DNA of 64,000 nt, taken from positions 16,463,880 to 16,527,879 of the forward strand of contig CM044960.1 of NCBI GenBank assembly GCA_024516035.1, in the 5' to 3' direction. Below the pieces are notes generated by a model. The model searched no databases. It was not told where the DNA came from and was given only the letters and a program-made list of their open reading frames with translations. Below are positions 11,965 to 24,299 of the stretch, one piece after another. Origin of the DNA: Bactericera cockerelli (Eukaryota; Arthropoda; Insecta; Hemiptera; Triozidae). Made by a program: the position numbers and the translations under genes. How positions within the stretch are numbered: position 1 is the first letter of the stretch; the number at the start of each line of letters is the position of its first letter.

Positions 11965-13125
11965 TAGTCAATGAATGTTATAGTAAGTACCTACTTACCA
12001 AAGTTCCCGTGGTACAAGAGTAAATGAATGTTAAAGTACCTACTTACCAAAGTTCCCGTGGTACAAGAGTAAATGAATGTTATAGTACCTACTTACCAAA
12101 GTTCCCGTGGTACAAGAGTAAATGAATGTTATAGTACCTACTTACCAAAGTTCCCGTGGTACAAGAGTAAATGAATGTTATAGTACCTACTTACCAAAGT
12201 TCCCGTGGTACAAGAGTAAATGAATGTTAAAGTACCTACTTACCAAAGTTCCCGTGGTACAAGAGTAAATGAATGTTATAATACCTACTAACCAAAGTTC
12301 CCGTGGTACAAGAGTAAATGCATGTTATAGTACCTACTTACCAAAGTTCCCGTGGTACAAGAGTAAATGAATGTTAAAGTACCTACTTACCAAAGTTCCC
12401 GTGGTACAAGAGTAAATGAATGTTATAGTACCTACTTACCAAAGTTCCCGTGGTACAAGAGTAAATGAATGTTATAGTACCTACTTACCAAAGTTCCCGT
12501 GGTACAAGAGTAAATGAATGTTATAGTACCTACTTACCAAAGTTCCCGTGGTACAAGAGTAAATGAATGTTATAGTACCTACTTACCAAAGTTCCCGTGG
12601 TACAAGAGTAAATGAATGTTATAGTACCTACTTACCAAAGTTCCCGTGGTACAAGAGTAAATGAATGTTATAGTACCTACTTACCAAAGTTCCCGTGGTA
12701 CAAGAGTAAATGAATGTTATAGTACCTACTTACCAAAGTTCCCGTGGTACAAGAGTAAATGAATGTTATAGTACCTACTTACCAAAGTTCCCGTGGTACA
12801 AGAGTAAATGAATGTTATAGTACCTACTTACCAAAGTTCCCGTGGTACAAGAGTAAATGAATGTTATAGTACCTACTTACCAAAGTTCCCGTGGTACAAG
12901 AGTAAATGAATGTTATAGGACCTACTTACCAAAGTTCCCGTGGTACAAGAGTAAATGAATGTTATAGTACCTACTTACCAAAGTTCCCGTGGTACAAGAG
13001 TAAATGAATGTTATAGGACCTACTTATCAAAGTTCCCGTGGTACAAGAGTAAATGAATGTTATAGGACCTACTTACCAAAGTTCCCGTGGTACAAGAGTA
13101 AATGAATGTTATAGTACCTACTTAC
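11965..13125. repeat. 49-bp minisatellite made of an exon-intron junction
   Basis: About 23 copies of a 49-bp unit repeat with very few changes (for example gtacc/ggacc variants). Read on the minus strand, each unit holds the last ~21 bases of the receptor exon that ends at 13126, the splice donor G|GTAAGT, and about 25 bases of intron. Counting the real junction, 24 copies of the 'agttcccgtggtacaag' core lie between 12000 and 13128, spaced by 49 bp. The array must have expanded from the genuine exon-intron boundary. Confidence 0.95.
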
Positions 13126-13264
13126 CAAAGTTCCCGTGGTACAAGACCCCCGTGGTCTGGGTCCGCATGGAGTAGCTCCTCATGCTCTCATTAGAGATGC
13201 CACCGCGGTCCCTCCATTTCCTGCGGCGGTGAAACACTCGCTGGCAAATGTCTTTTAAATCCGT
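13126..13264 (-). CDS. Neuropeptide GPCR, C-tail exon (post-TM7)
   Basis: Exon on the minus strand from 13264, after tttttcag, to 13126, followed by GTAAGT. It is entered in phase 0 from the TM7 exon and left in phase 1, matching the last exon. It encodes T-D-L-K-D-I-C-Q-R-V-F followed by a cluster of Arg/His. This fits the amphipathic helix 8 and a basic juxtamembrane tail, with a Cys that could be palmitoylated. The following residues are Ser/Thr-rich. Its donor site has been amplified into the adjoining minisatellite. Confidence 0.85.
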
Positions 13265-14387
13265 CTGAAAAAATAATAAAAAATACACTGCCAATAATTA
13301 TGGACAAAATACTTCCTCGTGATTGGTTCACATTGTATACACGTGGCAATTTTGAGATTTTATACTAAATCACTAATATCTCCATAACAGCTTAACCGAT
13401 TTTCTTCCAATAAATTTGTTTTCTGTCGTAGAATTCCGTTTTTCTACATTCGAGACCCTACATAAAATCTGTATCGGCAAGTCGTAGAACTTATATTTGC
13501 ACATTTTTGTCCAAAATTTAGGATTTTTTTAATATCAGAGTTAAATCATATTTTATTAAAAAATTATTACAAATGCACTGCAAAACACTAATACGCATAT
13601 AATTACAAAATTTCATAAAAATCTTGAGTATCGTTCACGAGATATAAGATTATAAGTAAAGTTGAAGTTGATGAATTTAAAATGGAACCACATACAGAAC
13701 GTCTCCTATAAGTTTACATAATTTCGTCAATATCCTTTCAGTAGTTTCTGAGATTTGCGCGTTACAAAGAATGTATTCAACAGACCGACAGACAGACACA
13801 AAACCAAAGTTGGTGAGGAGGTTATGAAACACCCAGAAAAAAATTGAAATCGGAGCAAAAAGTATATATTTTTTTTACAAAAAACGAAACAATACTTCCG
13901 ATTTCTCATTTTAGAAAATTCTCGGAAGTAATAAGTAGAGCTAAAAATAATATTATTCATTTTATTCTACTGTGGACGAGTATAGAAGAAAGAGATCTCT
14001 ACCGTATTTACCTATTATCTTTTCATAATATAGGATTTTTGTAAGTCATACCCTAAAGCCAAAAATCTAACAAGAATGGTGGAAATTGCCTGTTTTAAAA
14101 ATTTATTTTTGTTCTCTTTGAGTGGGTACGCTGGATTTGAAAATAAAAAGTTGATTTTACCCGTACTTTACTAAGGCTCAGGTGAAAACAGGAGATACAG
14201 TAAATTGAGTAAGGCATCAGAAATCCAAAAATGAAAAAGAAAAATCCGTGGCGTCGCAAATCCGGATCGGAGGTGAGAGGAGGAGGTAGTAGAAGATTTT
14301 CTAGAGTTTTGTGGAGTTGAGACAGATCCCCAATGAGCGCAACATTTTGTTGCAAAACTTTGTAAAATGTGCGAAGAGTTTCGCATA
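13265..14387. other. Intron with old repeat fragment
   Basis: Non-coding part of the large receptor intron. A diverged copy of the (gaca)n-type dispersed repeat lies around 13380-13850. The sequence at 14229-14387 is interrupted by the hAT element and continues after 16559. It contains 'caacattttgttgc', whose inverted relative lies near 16645-16660, so it may itself be an older inverted-repeat element. Confidence 0.4.
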
Positions 14388-14395
14388 GATTCATG

Positions 14396-16550
14396 CAGTG
14401 GCGGCTCCTGACTTCAAGACTAGGTGAAGACAAATTATACCCAGAAGTATTGAAAAAATAAAATTATTAATTTATCAGATCTTAGTTCTTATGGTCTCAT
14501 AAACACAACCCATTGTAAGTTATGTCTGTTTCCTTGCAGAGCATGATTTTCTCTCATACCAGTTTTGCATCATATAAGTTTTTATAGGTACTTTTTTTGG
14601 AGAACACTTGGTACTTAATGAATAAACAAGGCCAGCAGAACAATTTGTCAACACTTGAGCTGGTACACAGCCATTCATTTTTCATAAGCCATTCAGGCTT
14701 GAACTGTATGGCTGTGGGGCAGGCATTTGCTTTACTTTTTTAGTGGTGGTTATACATAGTAATTGGAGAAATTGGACATCCAGTAATCATAATATCTTTC
14801 TTAGACTCATTACTTCTTAATCTGAATGGGGTTACTTTTAATGTTTGAACCCCATGATTTTGTGGGAATCTCATTGTTTCTTTGAAATATTCATCTTAAT
14901 AAAAAATATTTAGGTATTCATTCATCTTAATAAAAAATATTAACTAAAAGTTGGTAAAACGGAATTAAAATAAAAATATTAGGATTATACCTGAGTAGAT
15001 AGGTAGGTACAACATTTTAAAGAGGGGTTAGAACTGGGAAGGAAAGAAAGTTAGTTGAAGACTAAAAATTACAATCCAAAACTGCAAGAAAATCCACCAC
15101 CAGATTACAAAATAAATCTAAGAAAACATACTTACTACAAATATAAAATCAGCTTAAATTTGTGTTACCATTGATGTTTAAATGACTATTTATGAAAAAC
15201 ACAGATATTGCCTTATAATTTTAAGTACCTACTTCACTGGAAGCTGTGTGCTTAGCTACCTGCATAATTATAATGTTATTTCTGACACTGAAAGAAGTAC
15301 ACAGCTACTTCATATTCAACTTATTATGAAAAGCACAGGTCAGATCAGGTAGGGAAAATGTTTCTATCCTGTATCAAATACTGGGAAATAACTTTATTAA
15401 TTAGTTACACCAATTAAAAGTCACTTGATTACCGTTGAAACGATTTGAAAAAATGAAAATAATCTAATAAAATTTAAAAAGTGCGCCACAAGTTTTGTTT
15501 ACATTCTAAAGATAAGAGATACAATGTTGCCAAGTTAATTTCATAGCTAAATTTCTACAAACTTCAAGAGCTATATTTTAAATTTAAAGAAATCCCTCAA
15601 ATCATGTAAGACGTATTTATTTATTTGAAAAAATAATATTACACCGCCTGAACAGAATTTTCTCTTGAGAATTTCATTTCAACACGTCTAATTTCATGAT
15701 TTTTTTAAAAGTGGTTCCATAGTCAGGATCTTAAACAGTACCACCATTGTCCCTATTTAAAAACTTCTTGGAACAACTAGATACCAGATTATCTTATTTG
15801 GCTCAATTTCGGTACCTACATTAAATAATTATTTCCGAGATTTGACTTCAATCGAGATGTCCTTTATAAGACTATAGTTGACAAGATACATAAATAGTTA
15901 AAATTTATTGGTATCGGCTATCGTTTAGGAACTATGTACAAAACTAGAACCCAAAAAATGAGAAATAATATCCAAAATTCCTGACACAAAATCCTGCTTT
16001 CCTAACGCCTACGTTATTATTATTATTTTTTTTTTTTAATATTACAAGTTTGTGCTAGATATGTGAGGCTAAATCATTGACTGGTTTCCTAGGTCTGGCA
16101 TAATGCTACTGGCAACAATGTTAATATCAAAAACACATGACATCGCACATGGTATGTGGCTTCGTGACATTTCGTATGAGGTCGTGTAGATAATGTAAAC
16201 TGAATACAACTGAAGACTGTCCTCAGTAGCATATTACATAGATATAGTTCTTGCCTAATATTTCATGATACCTACTTGGAAATACTCAACTCTGATTGGT
16301 TGATTCAAGGACAACTGAAGACAATTTCGAATTGTCTTCACATTTGGTGTTCTCCTTGGAAAGTAACATGAAATGTTAAGCAGCATTGATCTATTTTACA
16401 CAAAGCTTACTCTTTTTTTTTTTTTTTTTTTTTTTTTGTTTGAGTTGGATCAATTTATTGTGCCATGTTCAAGGGATTATGAGTAGTGTTTTCACTGTTC
16501 AAAATTAGGTGAAAATGTCTTCAGTGTCTTCACCCGACGAGCCGCCACTG
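14396..16550. mobile_element. Non-autonomous hAT-type DNA transposon
   Basis: Terminal inverted repeat CAGTGGCGGCTC at 14396-14407 and its exact mirror at 16539-16550, flanked by a perfect 8-bp duplication gattcatg at 14388-14395 and 16551-16558. An 8-bp duplication and CAG...CTG ends are standard for the hAT superfamily. Related 'gtgaagaca' sequence follows each end. No transposase reading frame is visible in 2155 bp, so it needs a transposase supplied from elsewhere. A 20+ T run lies near 16412-16438. Confidence 0.88.
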
Positions 16551-16558
16551 GATTCATG

Positions 16559-18117
16559 CTCCGCTCTCTACTTTAGAATCAAATGAGATGCTATCCCAAT
16601 GACTGAAATATGGGTTTGCAACACTTTGCATTTGAATTTGAAACAAAATGTTGCGCTTAGTAGGAAACCACCTTTAGTAAGATGTTCTATAATAGGGATT
16701 CTACGAAGTTCTCTTCAATATAATATAGGTAAGTATCAGAAATCAATAAATTGTTATTCCACCTGTGTAGTTAAAATGATGATATGGAGGCATTTTCTAA
16801 CCCCAACTAACTCTGCAGTTAGAAATTAATTTCAATGAAAGAAACTAAAAATTTATTACTTTAAATATTTTCTTCTAGATTGACATTATGTAAATATTTA
16901 CTGAGTTCTCAATCAAGACATCAATCACTCTTTACATATAGACATAGCAACATTATGAATAGATACTTCAGAATATTGACATTTATACAAAATAATTTAA
17001 AATACATACCTAGAATAACTTGATACGTACCACTGGCACCAGAAGCGCCAAAGAATTCTTGTTCCAAAAAATTTCAATAGAAATTCAACGCCGCAATGCA
17101 GCCTGTATGCTTGGAATATTTGTTCCCAGCATGATTTGTTCTCCGAGTAAGGGGAGGGTTTTCTTTGTGTTGCCTATTTTTACTGTTAGGTATTTGACAT
17201 CTGTCAGGTCTTCATAACTCATTTTTCAACCTCTCGGAAAATTCTAAGAAGTAATTATAATTTCATTTTATTCCTACGCCAACACAAAACCTTATTTACC
17301 TTTGTTTCCATCCCGTGATCGTATGAAAATTCATCAAAATAGCTGTTACCTTCACAAGCTCCATCCAATTTTTCAGGCATTTTGTTAACAGCTTTGCAGT
17401 GATGTTTTGTTTTATGTTTCATTTGACATAAAGCCCCGAGGCTCTGATTTTTCTTTCTTTTTTTTCCATCAGTTCTGCTTTATGTATGAAAATATGCGGA
17501 TTTTTAAACAAAACTTGGAATAATAAAAGAACGAAAAATTTGTAGGTATGATTTCAAAAATTCCAAGAATTTCTCTCCGTTTACGAAAAATACCGTTTAC
17601 GAAAAATACCGTTTACGAAAAATGAAGTTTTTATCCTTAAGATTTGTTTTTGTTGTGATGATGAATTTAAAATGAAACACGATAAGCAATACGTCTCCTG
17701 TGAGTGAACAAAATTTCCTGTAATTTACTGAGTACCAAAGGACAATAACAAACAGATACAAAACTAAGTAGCTCAGGAAGCTACGAGAGATCCAGCAATA
17801 TAAAGAAGAAAAATATATGACAAAAACAAACACAATATCTACTTCGGCTATCTAATATTGCATAATTATGCTGGGAAGTAAAATCCATCAGGAATTTATT
17901 CATTTATAATGTTTATACTATGAAGAACGCTTCTTTTCCTATAAAGAGACGAGAGGAAAACAGGGCAAGCATCATTAATTTCAATTTCCACATGAAGTGT
18001 CAATTTTTCCCAATCAGGTGTCTAGATTCTAGATGGTTTGAGTGAAATTCATGATGGCGGTTTCATGTACTTATTTTCTCTTTATTTCAGTGCATCTGAT
18101 GATGTGATTCGGGTGCA
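16559..18117. other. Intron sequence with retroelement fragment
   Basis: Non-coding receptor intron. Positions 17020-17130 (plus) contain a second copy of the retroelement C-terminal coding fragment seen at 10603-10797, broken and diverged. At 17578-17625 a 16-bp unit (ccgtttacgaaaaata) is repeated three times. Nothing else is recognised. Confidence 0.5.
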
Positions 18118-18123
18118 GAGATG
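18118..18123. repeat. Left 6-bp target-site duplication (GAGATG) of the palindromic element
   Basis: GAGATG directly abuts the first base of the palindrome (AGTAGAG...). The same six bases directly follow the last base at 35279-35284. Six-bp duplications are characteristic of Polinton/Maverick integrase. Confidence 0.85.
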
Positions 18124-18309
18124 AGTAGAGTATAAAACATGGGTCTCATGCAATAACAACTAATGGCTGTAAAATCCAAACGGCTGAAGTTGGTTTGCTG
18201 AAATATATATTTTTGGAACCGCCTTGACGACCGACATCTTTTGGTACCACTTTCAGCCCCCTAGCTTAATTTCAGCCCCCCCTAGGGCAGTTTATGTGTT
18301 TTGGTGAAT

Positions 18310-20170
18310 TTACGCAATAGTGGGAATCGAAGTGTTGACCTGTAGACTCTGAGAACTGATATTTCATTGTTATATTTGGGATTCGAACCATAGACCTGTG
18401 GATTTGCAGCTTTAGCGATTGACATTAAATTACAAAGACCAAGTGTGTGTTCAATTCAGTGTCCAAGTTGAAGCGATATTATTTGTACAACAACAAAAAA
18501 AACCTCCGACATTTTTGGGATTCGAACCATAGACCTGTGAACTGTCGGCATAATATTATTTCGTCAAATGCTAATTTATTCATAGCTAGAAAAGCTAACT
18601 AAAGGCCTTTATCAGTTCTAACATTGCAACTAAATTCTTCTTATCTCCTCAGGTAGACAGGCTTAGGTCATATGATGTTTGACCCCAGCCATTTCATACT
18701 GGGTGGATTTAGTCAAAATATACAGGATGGTTGTAGACCTTATTTATTCTTTTTATAGTGGGAATCGAAGTATTGACCTGTAGACTCTGAGAACTGACAT
18801 TTCATTGTTATATTTGGGATTCGAACCATAGACCTGTGGATTTGCAGCCTTAGCGATTGACATTAAATTACAAAGACCAAGTGTGTGTCCAAGTTGAAGC
18901 GATATTATTTGTACAACAACAAAAAACCCCCGACATTTTTGGGATTCGAACCATAGACCTGTGGATTTGCAGCCTTAGCGATTGACATTAAATTACAAAG
19001 ACCAAGTGTGTGTCCAAGTTGAAGCGATATTATTTGTACAACAACAAAAAAAACCCCGACATTTTTGGGATTCGAACCATAGACCTGTGAACTGTCGGCA
19101 TAATATTATTTCGTCAAATGCTAATTTATTCATAGCTAGAAAAGCTAACTAAAGGTCTTTATCAGTTCTAACATTGCAACTAAATTCTTCTTATCTCCTC
19201 AGGTAGACAGGCTTAGGTCATATGATGTTTGACCCCAGCCATTTCATACTGGGTGGATTTAGTCAAAATATACAGGATGGTTGTAGACCTTATTTATTCT
19301 TTTTATAGTGGGAATCGAAGTGTTGACCTGTAGACTCTGAGAACTGATATTTCATTGTTATATTTGGGATTCGAACCATAGACCTGTGGATTTGCGAAGT
19401 GTTGACCTGTAGACTCTGAGAACTGATATTTCATTGTTATATTTGGGATTCGAACCATAGACCTGTGGATTTGCAGCCTTAGCGATTGACATTAAATTAC
19501 AAAGACCAATTGTGTGTCCAAGTTGAAGCGATATTATTTGTACAACAACAAAAAAAACCCCCAACACTTTTGGGATTCGAACCATAGACCTGTGAACTGT
19601 CGGCATAATATTATTTCGTCAAATGCTAATTTATTCATAGCTAGAAAAGCTAACTAAAGGTCTTTATCAGTTCTAACTTTGCAACTCAATTCTTCTTATC
19701 TCCTCAGGTAGACAGGCTTAGGTCATATGATGTTTGACCCCAGCCATTTCATACTGGGTGGATTTAGTCTAAATATACAGGATGGTTGTAGACCTTATTT
19801 ATTCTTTTTATAGTGGGAATCGAAGTGTTGACCTGTAGACTCTGAGAACTGATATTTCATTGTTATATTTTGGATTCGAACCATAGACCTGTGGATTTGC
19901 AGCTTTAGCGATTGACATTAAATTACAAAGACCAAGTGTGTGTCCAAGTTGAAGCGATATTATTTGTACAACAACAAAAAACCCCCGACATTTTTGGGAT
20001 TCGAACCATAGACCTGTGAACTGTCGGCATAATATTATTTCGTCAAATGCTAATTTATTCATAGCTAGAAAAGCTAACTAAAGGTCTTTATCAGTTCTAA
20101 CATTGCAACTAAATTCTTCTTATCTCCTCAGGTAGACAGGCTTAGGTCATATGATGTTTGACCCAGCTGT
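18310..20170. repeat. Subterminal tandem repeats with tRNA-like box B motifs, left arm
   Basis: Longer blocks repeat three to four times. They include 'tgggattcgaaccatagacctgtg' (ten occurrences, from about 18376 to 20000) and alternating 'gtttgacctg tagactctgag' blocks. Read on the minus strand each core is GGTTCGAATCCC, matching the RNA polymerase III box B / T-arm. No full tRNA cloverleaf is present. The block contains several 'tatttgtacaacaacaaaaa' segments. The mirrored array is at about 33233-35093. Confidence 0.85.
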
Positions 20171-20929
20171 GTATTCTCTATAATGTTTTTATAGTTACGT
20201 TCATCCAATGTGCTAATATTTTCCTGATTTAATTGTTTGAGAAACAAAAGTTCCATAAGTCCATGAGTGACTGGATATACTTTACCATCGATAGTCAAGT
20301 GTTCGCTCCTCCTCCCTTAGATGAAAGAAGTTCGCGAAAAAAATGAAAGGTAAGTGCTTAAAATAATAAATAATGAATTTTCACGAAAATAGTAACAAAT
20401 AAATCAGAAAATGAGCTCTTGAAGACATTAATATTTGAAATTTGACGCCTATAGACCAAAGAGCTATTTACTCAGACTTTATTTGCCAAAGAGATATCTA
20501 GAGAGGTAAACAAACAAGTAAATAATAAAAAAAATCTCAAAAATTGTGTCAAATATTTGAAAAGTTGCGCCAAAGAAACCGATTATGAAAATTTGTACCC
20601 TCAAAATAGTATAGAGTACAGAAAATAAACAAACAAGTAGACTTTAAAGGGAAATATTCAAATCTCTTCCTAGATTTATGTCAAATATTTGAAAAGTTGC
20701 GCCAAAAGAAGCAGATCAAGGAAATACCAATTCACATTAAGTAATATAATAATAATACATAACTCAGATTCACACATATATAAACATTCTGACAGAGTCC
20801 ACTTAACAAGTTCATACGTGAACTCTATGCAGGTGTACTGAAAGTCTATTCTTGTCTTTGGATGTAGTGTATGAAAATATCCATACATAGAGATTTTAAC
20901 TCTATGAACTCACTTCAAGAATCAAGAAT

Positions 20930-21268
20930 TTGTATTTGTTCAAGAATAAGTGTATATTTGGTAATTTTATAAATTTTTGTTATGTTTCAGATAATAAAAT
21001 GAAATGCTACCTATGTGAGAGATATTCCACAGCAAAAGGATCAAATTTAGACCGTCATCATAAAACATGTATAGATAAGCTCTATTGCAACCATTGTACA
21101 TACAAGACGTCTAAAAAGATACAGATGAAGTCTCACATGCGAAAAAATCATATAGATAATCGCATGGATTCAACTGAATTTATTTGTAAAAAGTGTAATA
21201 GTTATAAGTCTAAAAAGAAATTTAATGTTAAGAGACATCAACGTACTTGTTCAATGAAATTAAACTAG
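20930..21268 (+). pseudogene. C2H2-like zinc-finger ORF, left arm (polymerase B N-terminus?)
   Basis: The ORF has three Cys/His motifs: C-x2-C...H-x3-4-C near its start at 20999, then two more with C-x2-C and H-x4-H/C spacing. The likely start is the ATG at 20999, just after a tgtttcag acceptor. An ATG at 20930 gives an N-extension. Basic residues are frequent. Insect Polinton-type polymerase genes can carry N-terminal zinc fingers, and polymerase B sequence starts right after its stop, so this may be the N-terminal part of a broken polymerase gene. It could also be a separate DNA-binding protein. Confidence 0.55.
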
Positions 21269-21275
21269 TAATACA

Positions 21276-21525
21276 CCAGGTCGCTTGAGAGGAGCAGCTC
21301 ATCGTCAATGTAATGCTGCGTATCAACCAGAATTACGAATGTCTGTGATATTACAGAATCTCAAGAACTTTGATGATAGTCAAATAAATCAAGATGACTA
21401 CGATCATGTGAAAAAATGTGTGGAATACTTTCCACTGTCAAACATTAGGAGAATACCAAGATTTTATACAACAAGTGTGATGTTCTTCTACTAGCAGATG
21501 TATTTGAAAATTTTAGAAGCACAAT
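21276..21525 (+). pseudogene. DNA polymerase B fragment 1 (exonuclease side), left arm
   Basis: Encodes the R-G-A-A-H-x2-C-N motif typical of the exonuclease region of protein-primed polymerase B in Polintons, followed by an N-L-K-N-F motif. It then jumps to a D-D-Y-D-H-V segment and, after a frameshift near 21470, to an A-D-V-F-E-N-F-R motif at about 21490-21520. Internal deletions and the frameshift make it non-functional. This copy differs in sequence from fragment 2 in the overlapping V-F-E-N-F-R region. Confidence 0.75.
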
Positions 21526-22026
21526 GCTTCATCACTAAAGCCCGGATTTTATACAGCCAAAAAGGAATAAAATATGCAATTGCATATGCAAGCGAAAAGC
21601 CCAATATATGCAAAATTTTGAACAAAAAGCCCAATATATGCAAAAATAGAAACCCATAAACTTACTGAGCCAGGACTTAAACTTATTTTTGACAACTGGC
21701 ATTGTAAAGTTAGTATCTACCTAAGTCAAAAAATGCTAATTTTAATTTTAATACAAAATTATTTACTCCTTTAACTAGAGTTTCCGTTATGCATACACAT
21801 TTCTCGAGTAAAATTCAGTAGAAAAGTTGATCTTTTACAAACACAATAAATTCACTGCAAGTAAAAAACAAGCGAGAACTAAAAGAGAGGAAAGAGAACA
21901 GAGACAGAAATACAATACAAGCAGGTACCTACCCCTCTCCCTGCCTATCCTACCCTGCTGATACATGGAGTGTAGATGAGAGTATTGCAGACGCGTTACG
22001 ACACGTTTGATCTGGTTTCAGTAGGT

Positions 22027-22860
22027 ACCCACATAACAACACAATGAAGGTAGGTTTCTACTTATTATGCTTATTTTCTACTTATTATGTAGTATAATAA
22101 GACTTGGTATCTGAAGTGGTAATTAAGGATGTTTAGATATCCATCACTGCATGAGGTAAACAAAAAATTCAAATAAATTGAACCCATCAGAGGCCGGGAT
22201 TTGTTGAAAGAGGGACCATCAGCTGTTCAAAGTTGGACGCATAAACTAATGCAAAAATACAACATTAATCACTACGCTACATTTTCCCCCACGAAAGCTG
22301 CCATTGTAGAGCGTTTTAATCGAACGTTGAAGAGCAAAATGTGGATTGAATTCAATTACCTTGGCTCGTACAGATGGTTGGACATTTTGCCAACTCTTGT
22401 GTCTACCTACAATGCCACCAAGCATCGTTCTATTGGAATGGCCCCTCAAGATGTGAACGTGAAAAATCAGAGTCTCAAAGCTTTACGTTTGAATAAACCC
22501 AAACAAGTTATAGTCAATAGTAAGACTAGTAAATTTAAACTAGATGATCTTGTACGTATTTCCAAAGTGAAACATTTGTTTCAAAAAGGTTACGAAGCCA
22601 ACTGGAGTTATGAGGTATTTAGAGTGGTATATGAGGTATTTACCCACATAACAACACAATGAAGGTAGGTTTCTACTTATTATGCTTATTTTCTACTTAT
22701 TATGTAGTATAATAAGACTTGGTATCTGAAGTGGTAATTAAGGATGTTTAGATATCCATCACTGCATGAGGTAAACAAAAAATTCAAATAAATTGAACCC
22801 ATCAGAGGCCGGGATTTGTTGAAAGAGGGACCATCAGCTGTTCAAAGTTGGACGCATAAA
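22027..22860. repeat. 219-bp direct duplication framing the integrase fragment
   Basis: 22027-22245 and 22642-22860 are near-identical direct repeats exactly 615 bp apart. The second copy repeats the first part of the integrase fragment and then stops, so one tandem duplication event created both. The mirror pair is in the right arm at 30543-30761 and 31158-31376. Confidence 0.9.
22198..22640 (+). pseudogene. Polinton-type integrase, C-terminal half, left arm
   Basis: The frame shows the S-P-T-K-A-A-I-V-E-R-F-N-R-T-L region, containing the last acidic residue of the retroviral-type D,D-35-E catalytic triad. It is followed by Y-R-W-L-D-I-L-P, Y-N-x-T-K-H-R-S-I-G-M-A-P and a C-terminal basic segment that may be the DNA-binding domain. 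The two upstream catalytic Asp residues are missing, so the enzyme cannot act. This family joins linear element DNA to a 6-bp staggered target. No start codon is secure; the frame is open from 22198 to a stop at 22660-22662. Confidence 0.8.
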
Positions 22861-23252
22861 TTTGTTCAGTTCGAGATAGATTCCCTCTATGTTATATGAT
22901 CTCAGTGGTAGGTACACTCACAAAATGTGATTTTACTATTTACGTCCTAAGATTTGAATGGACTTTGGTAGCTCTGAGTATTTAGACAGTATAGATACCT
23001 ATTTAGTGATTCACCCCTACATGGATGAAACCCTACATAGATTTTAACATCAAAAAAGAGATCAAGCTTCATCTAAATTCGAGCAAAACCTATTTAAGCT
23101 GGTATCAAATTCATGTTTTGTTCGATGTCTCATGAATGTTAGACGCCACAAGAATTTTACATTGGTAACTAATGAATCCAAAGCAAAACCATACTCGTAC
23201 ATTTTAAACCTACTTTTAAACAGTTCTCAATTTTCAACAAATACTTACTAGG

Positions 23253-23955
23253 TATTACGATTACTTGAGCACATATGAGAAACTCGAAGAAACATCTCTT
23301 CCACCGAAAGATACTTTCTTCAGTATTCTCCATAATCAGGGTATCAGTGATGCAGATTATGAATTTGCATAGTCAGTATGGATCGATTTCGGAATCAAAT
23401 CATTAAAAGACTATAGCAACTTTTATCTGAAGACTGATGTAATTTTTCTCAGTGATGTATTTGAAAATTTCCGCGAGATATGCTATTCCATCCATAATCT
23501 TGAAGTTGGTTGGTATTTTAGTATTCCAAGTCTCTCTTTCGATGCAATGTTACGCTTTAGCGGGGTAAAACTTCAGCTTTCACAAGATTATGATATGTTA
23601 CTTTTTTTTTCTCAAAGTCTAAAAGGGGGTGTATCTCAATGTTGTTTGCGTTATTGCGAAGCTAATAATAAGTACATGGGAGATCGTTTCAAACCAGAAC
23701 ATCCTAGTTCATATATTTCCTATTTAGACGTAAATGGTCTTTATTCATGGGCAATGACTCAACCCTTACCTGTTTCCGATTTCAAATGGTTGGATGAAGA
23801 GGAAAATGATTATTTCATTGTTTCTGATAACAATGTTCTCAACATAGATGAAAATTTTGATGGAAAGGGTTTTTTCTTCGAGGTAACTATTATTTATTCA
23901 CAATCTTTACATGATTTACATAGAGATTTACCTTTTCTTCCAATCATTAAATTTT
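23253..23955 (+). pseudogene. DNA polymerase B fragment 2 (palm side), left arm
   Basis: One frame runs through motifs of Polinton-type polymerase B: Y-E-K-L-E-E-T-S-L-P-P-K, D-V-F-E-N-F-R, a G-V-K-L-x-L-x2-D-Y-D-M segment, and Y-L-D-V-N-G-L-Y-S-W-A-M with the motif A aspartate. It ends with a L-H-D-L-H-R-D-L-P-F segment. A TAG at 23370-23372 interrupts the frame, and the C-terminal palm and thumb are missing. The enzyme would have replicated the element from a protein primer. Confidence 0.85.
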
Positions 23956-24299
23956 TCATACTATACTTTGAATCTACCTCACTATGGGAATCATTCACGC
24001 TTATTATTAATCCTAGGATAACTCACTATTTAGTTTGAGAAACTACCTACTTTTTACTATTTGGCTGCTGAGAAACGCTTGAGAAAATTTATCTATTATA
24101 AAACAATAAAAACACTATTTTCTTACATTTATAATAATAATTATCATCATCATAATACATTTATTGAATTATATTATTATTCTATATTAAAATATATTAT
24201 TCTATAACTTTATTTTGAAATCGCTTTATTGAATGTGTATTATTTTATATATACCTATATCTCTCTCTCTTTCCAGCTTATAAAATAATTTTCATCTCA
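23956..24299. other. AT-rich spacer in left arm
   Basis: AT-rich sequence between the opposing polymerase and capsid-like fragments. It is probably the boundary between two convergent gene blocks. No feature was recognised. The mirror is 29104-29447. Confidence 0.5.
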
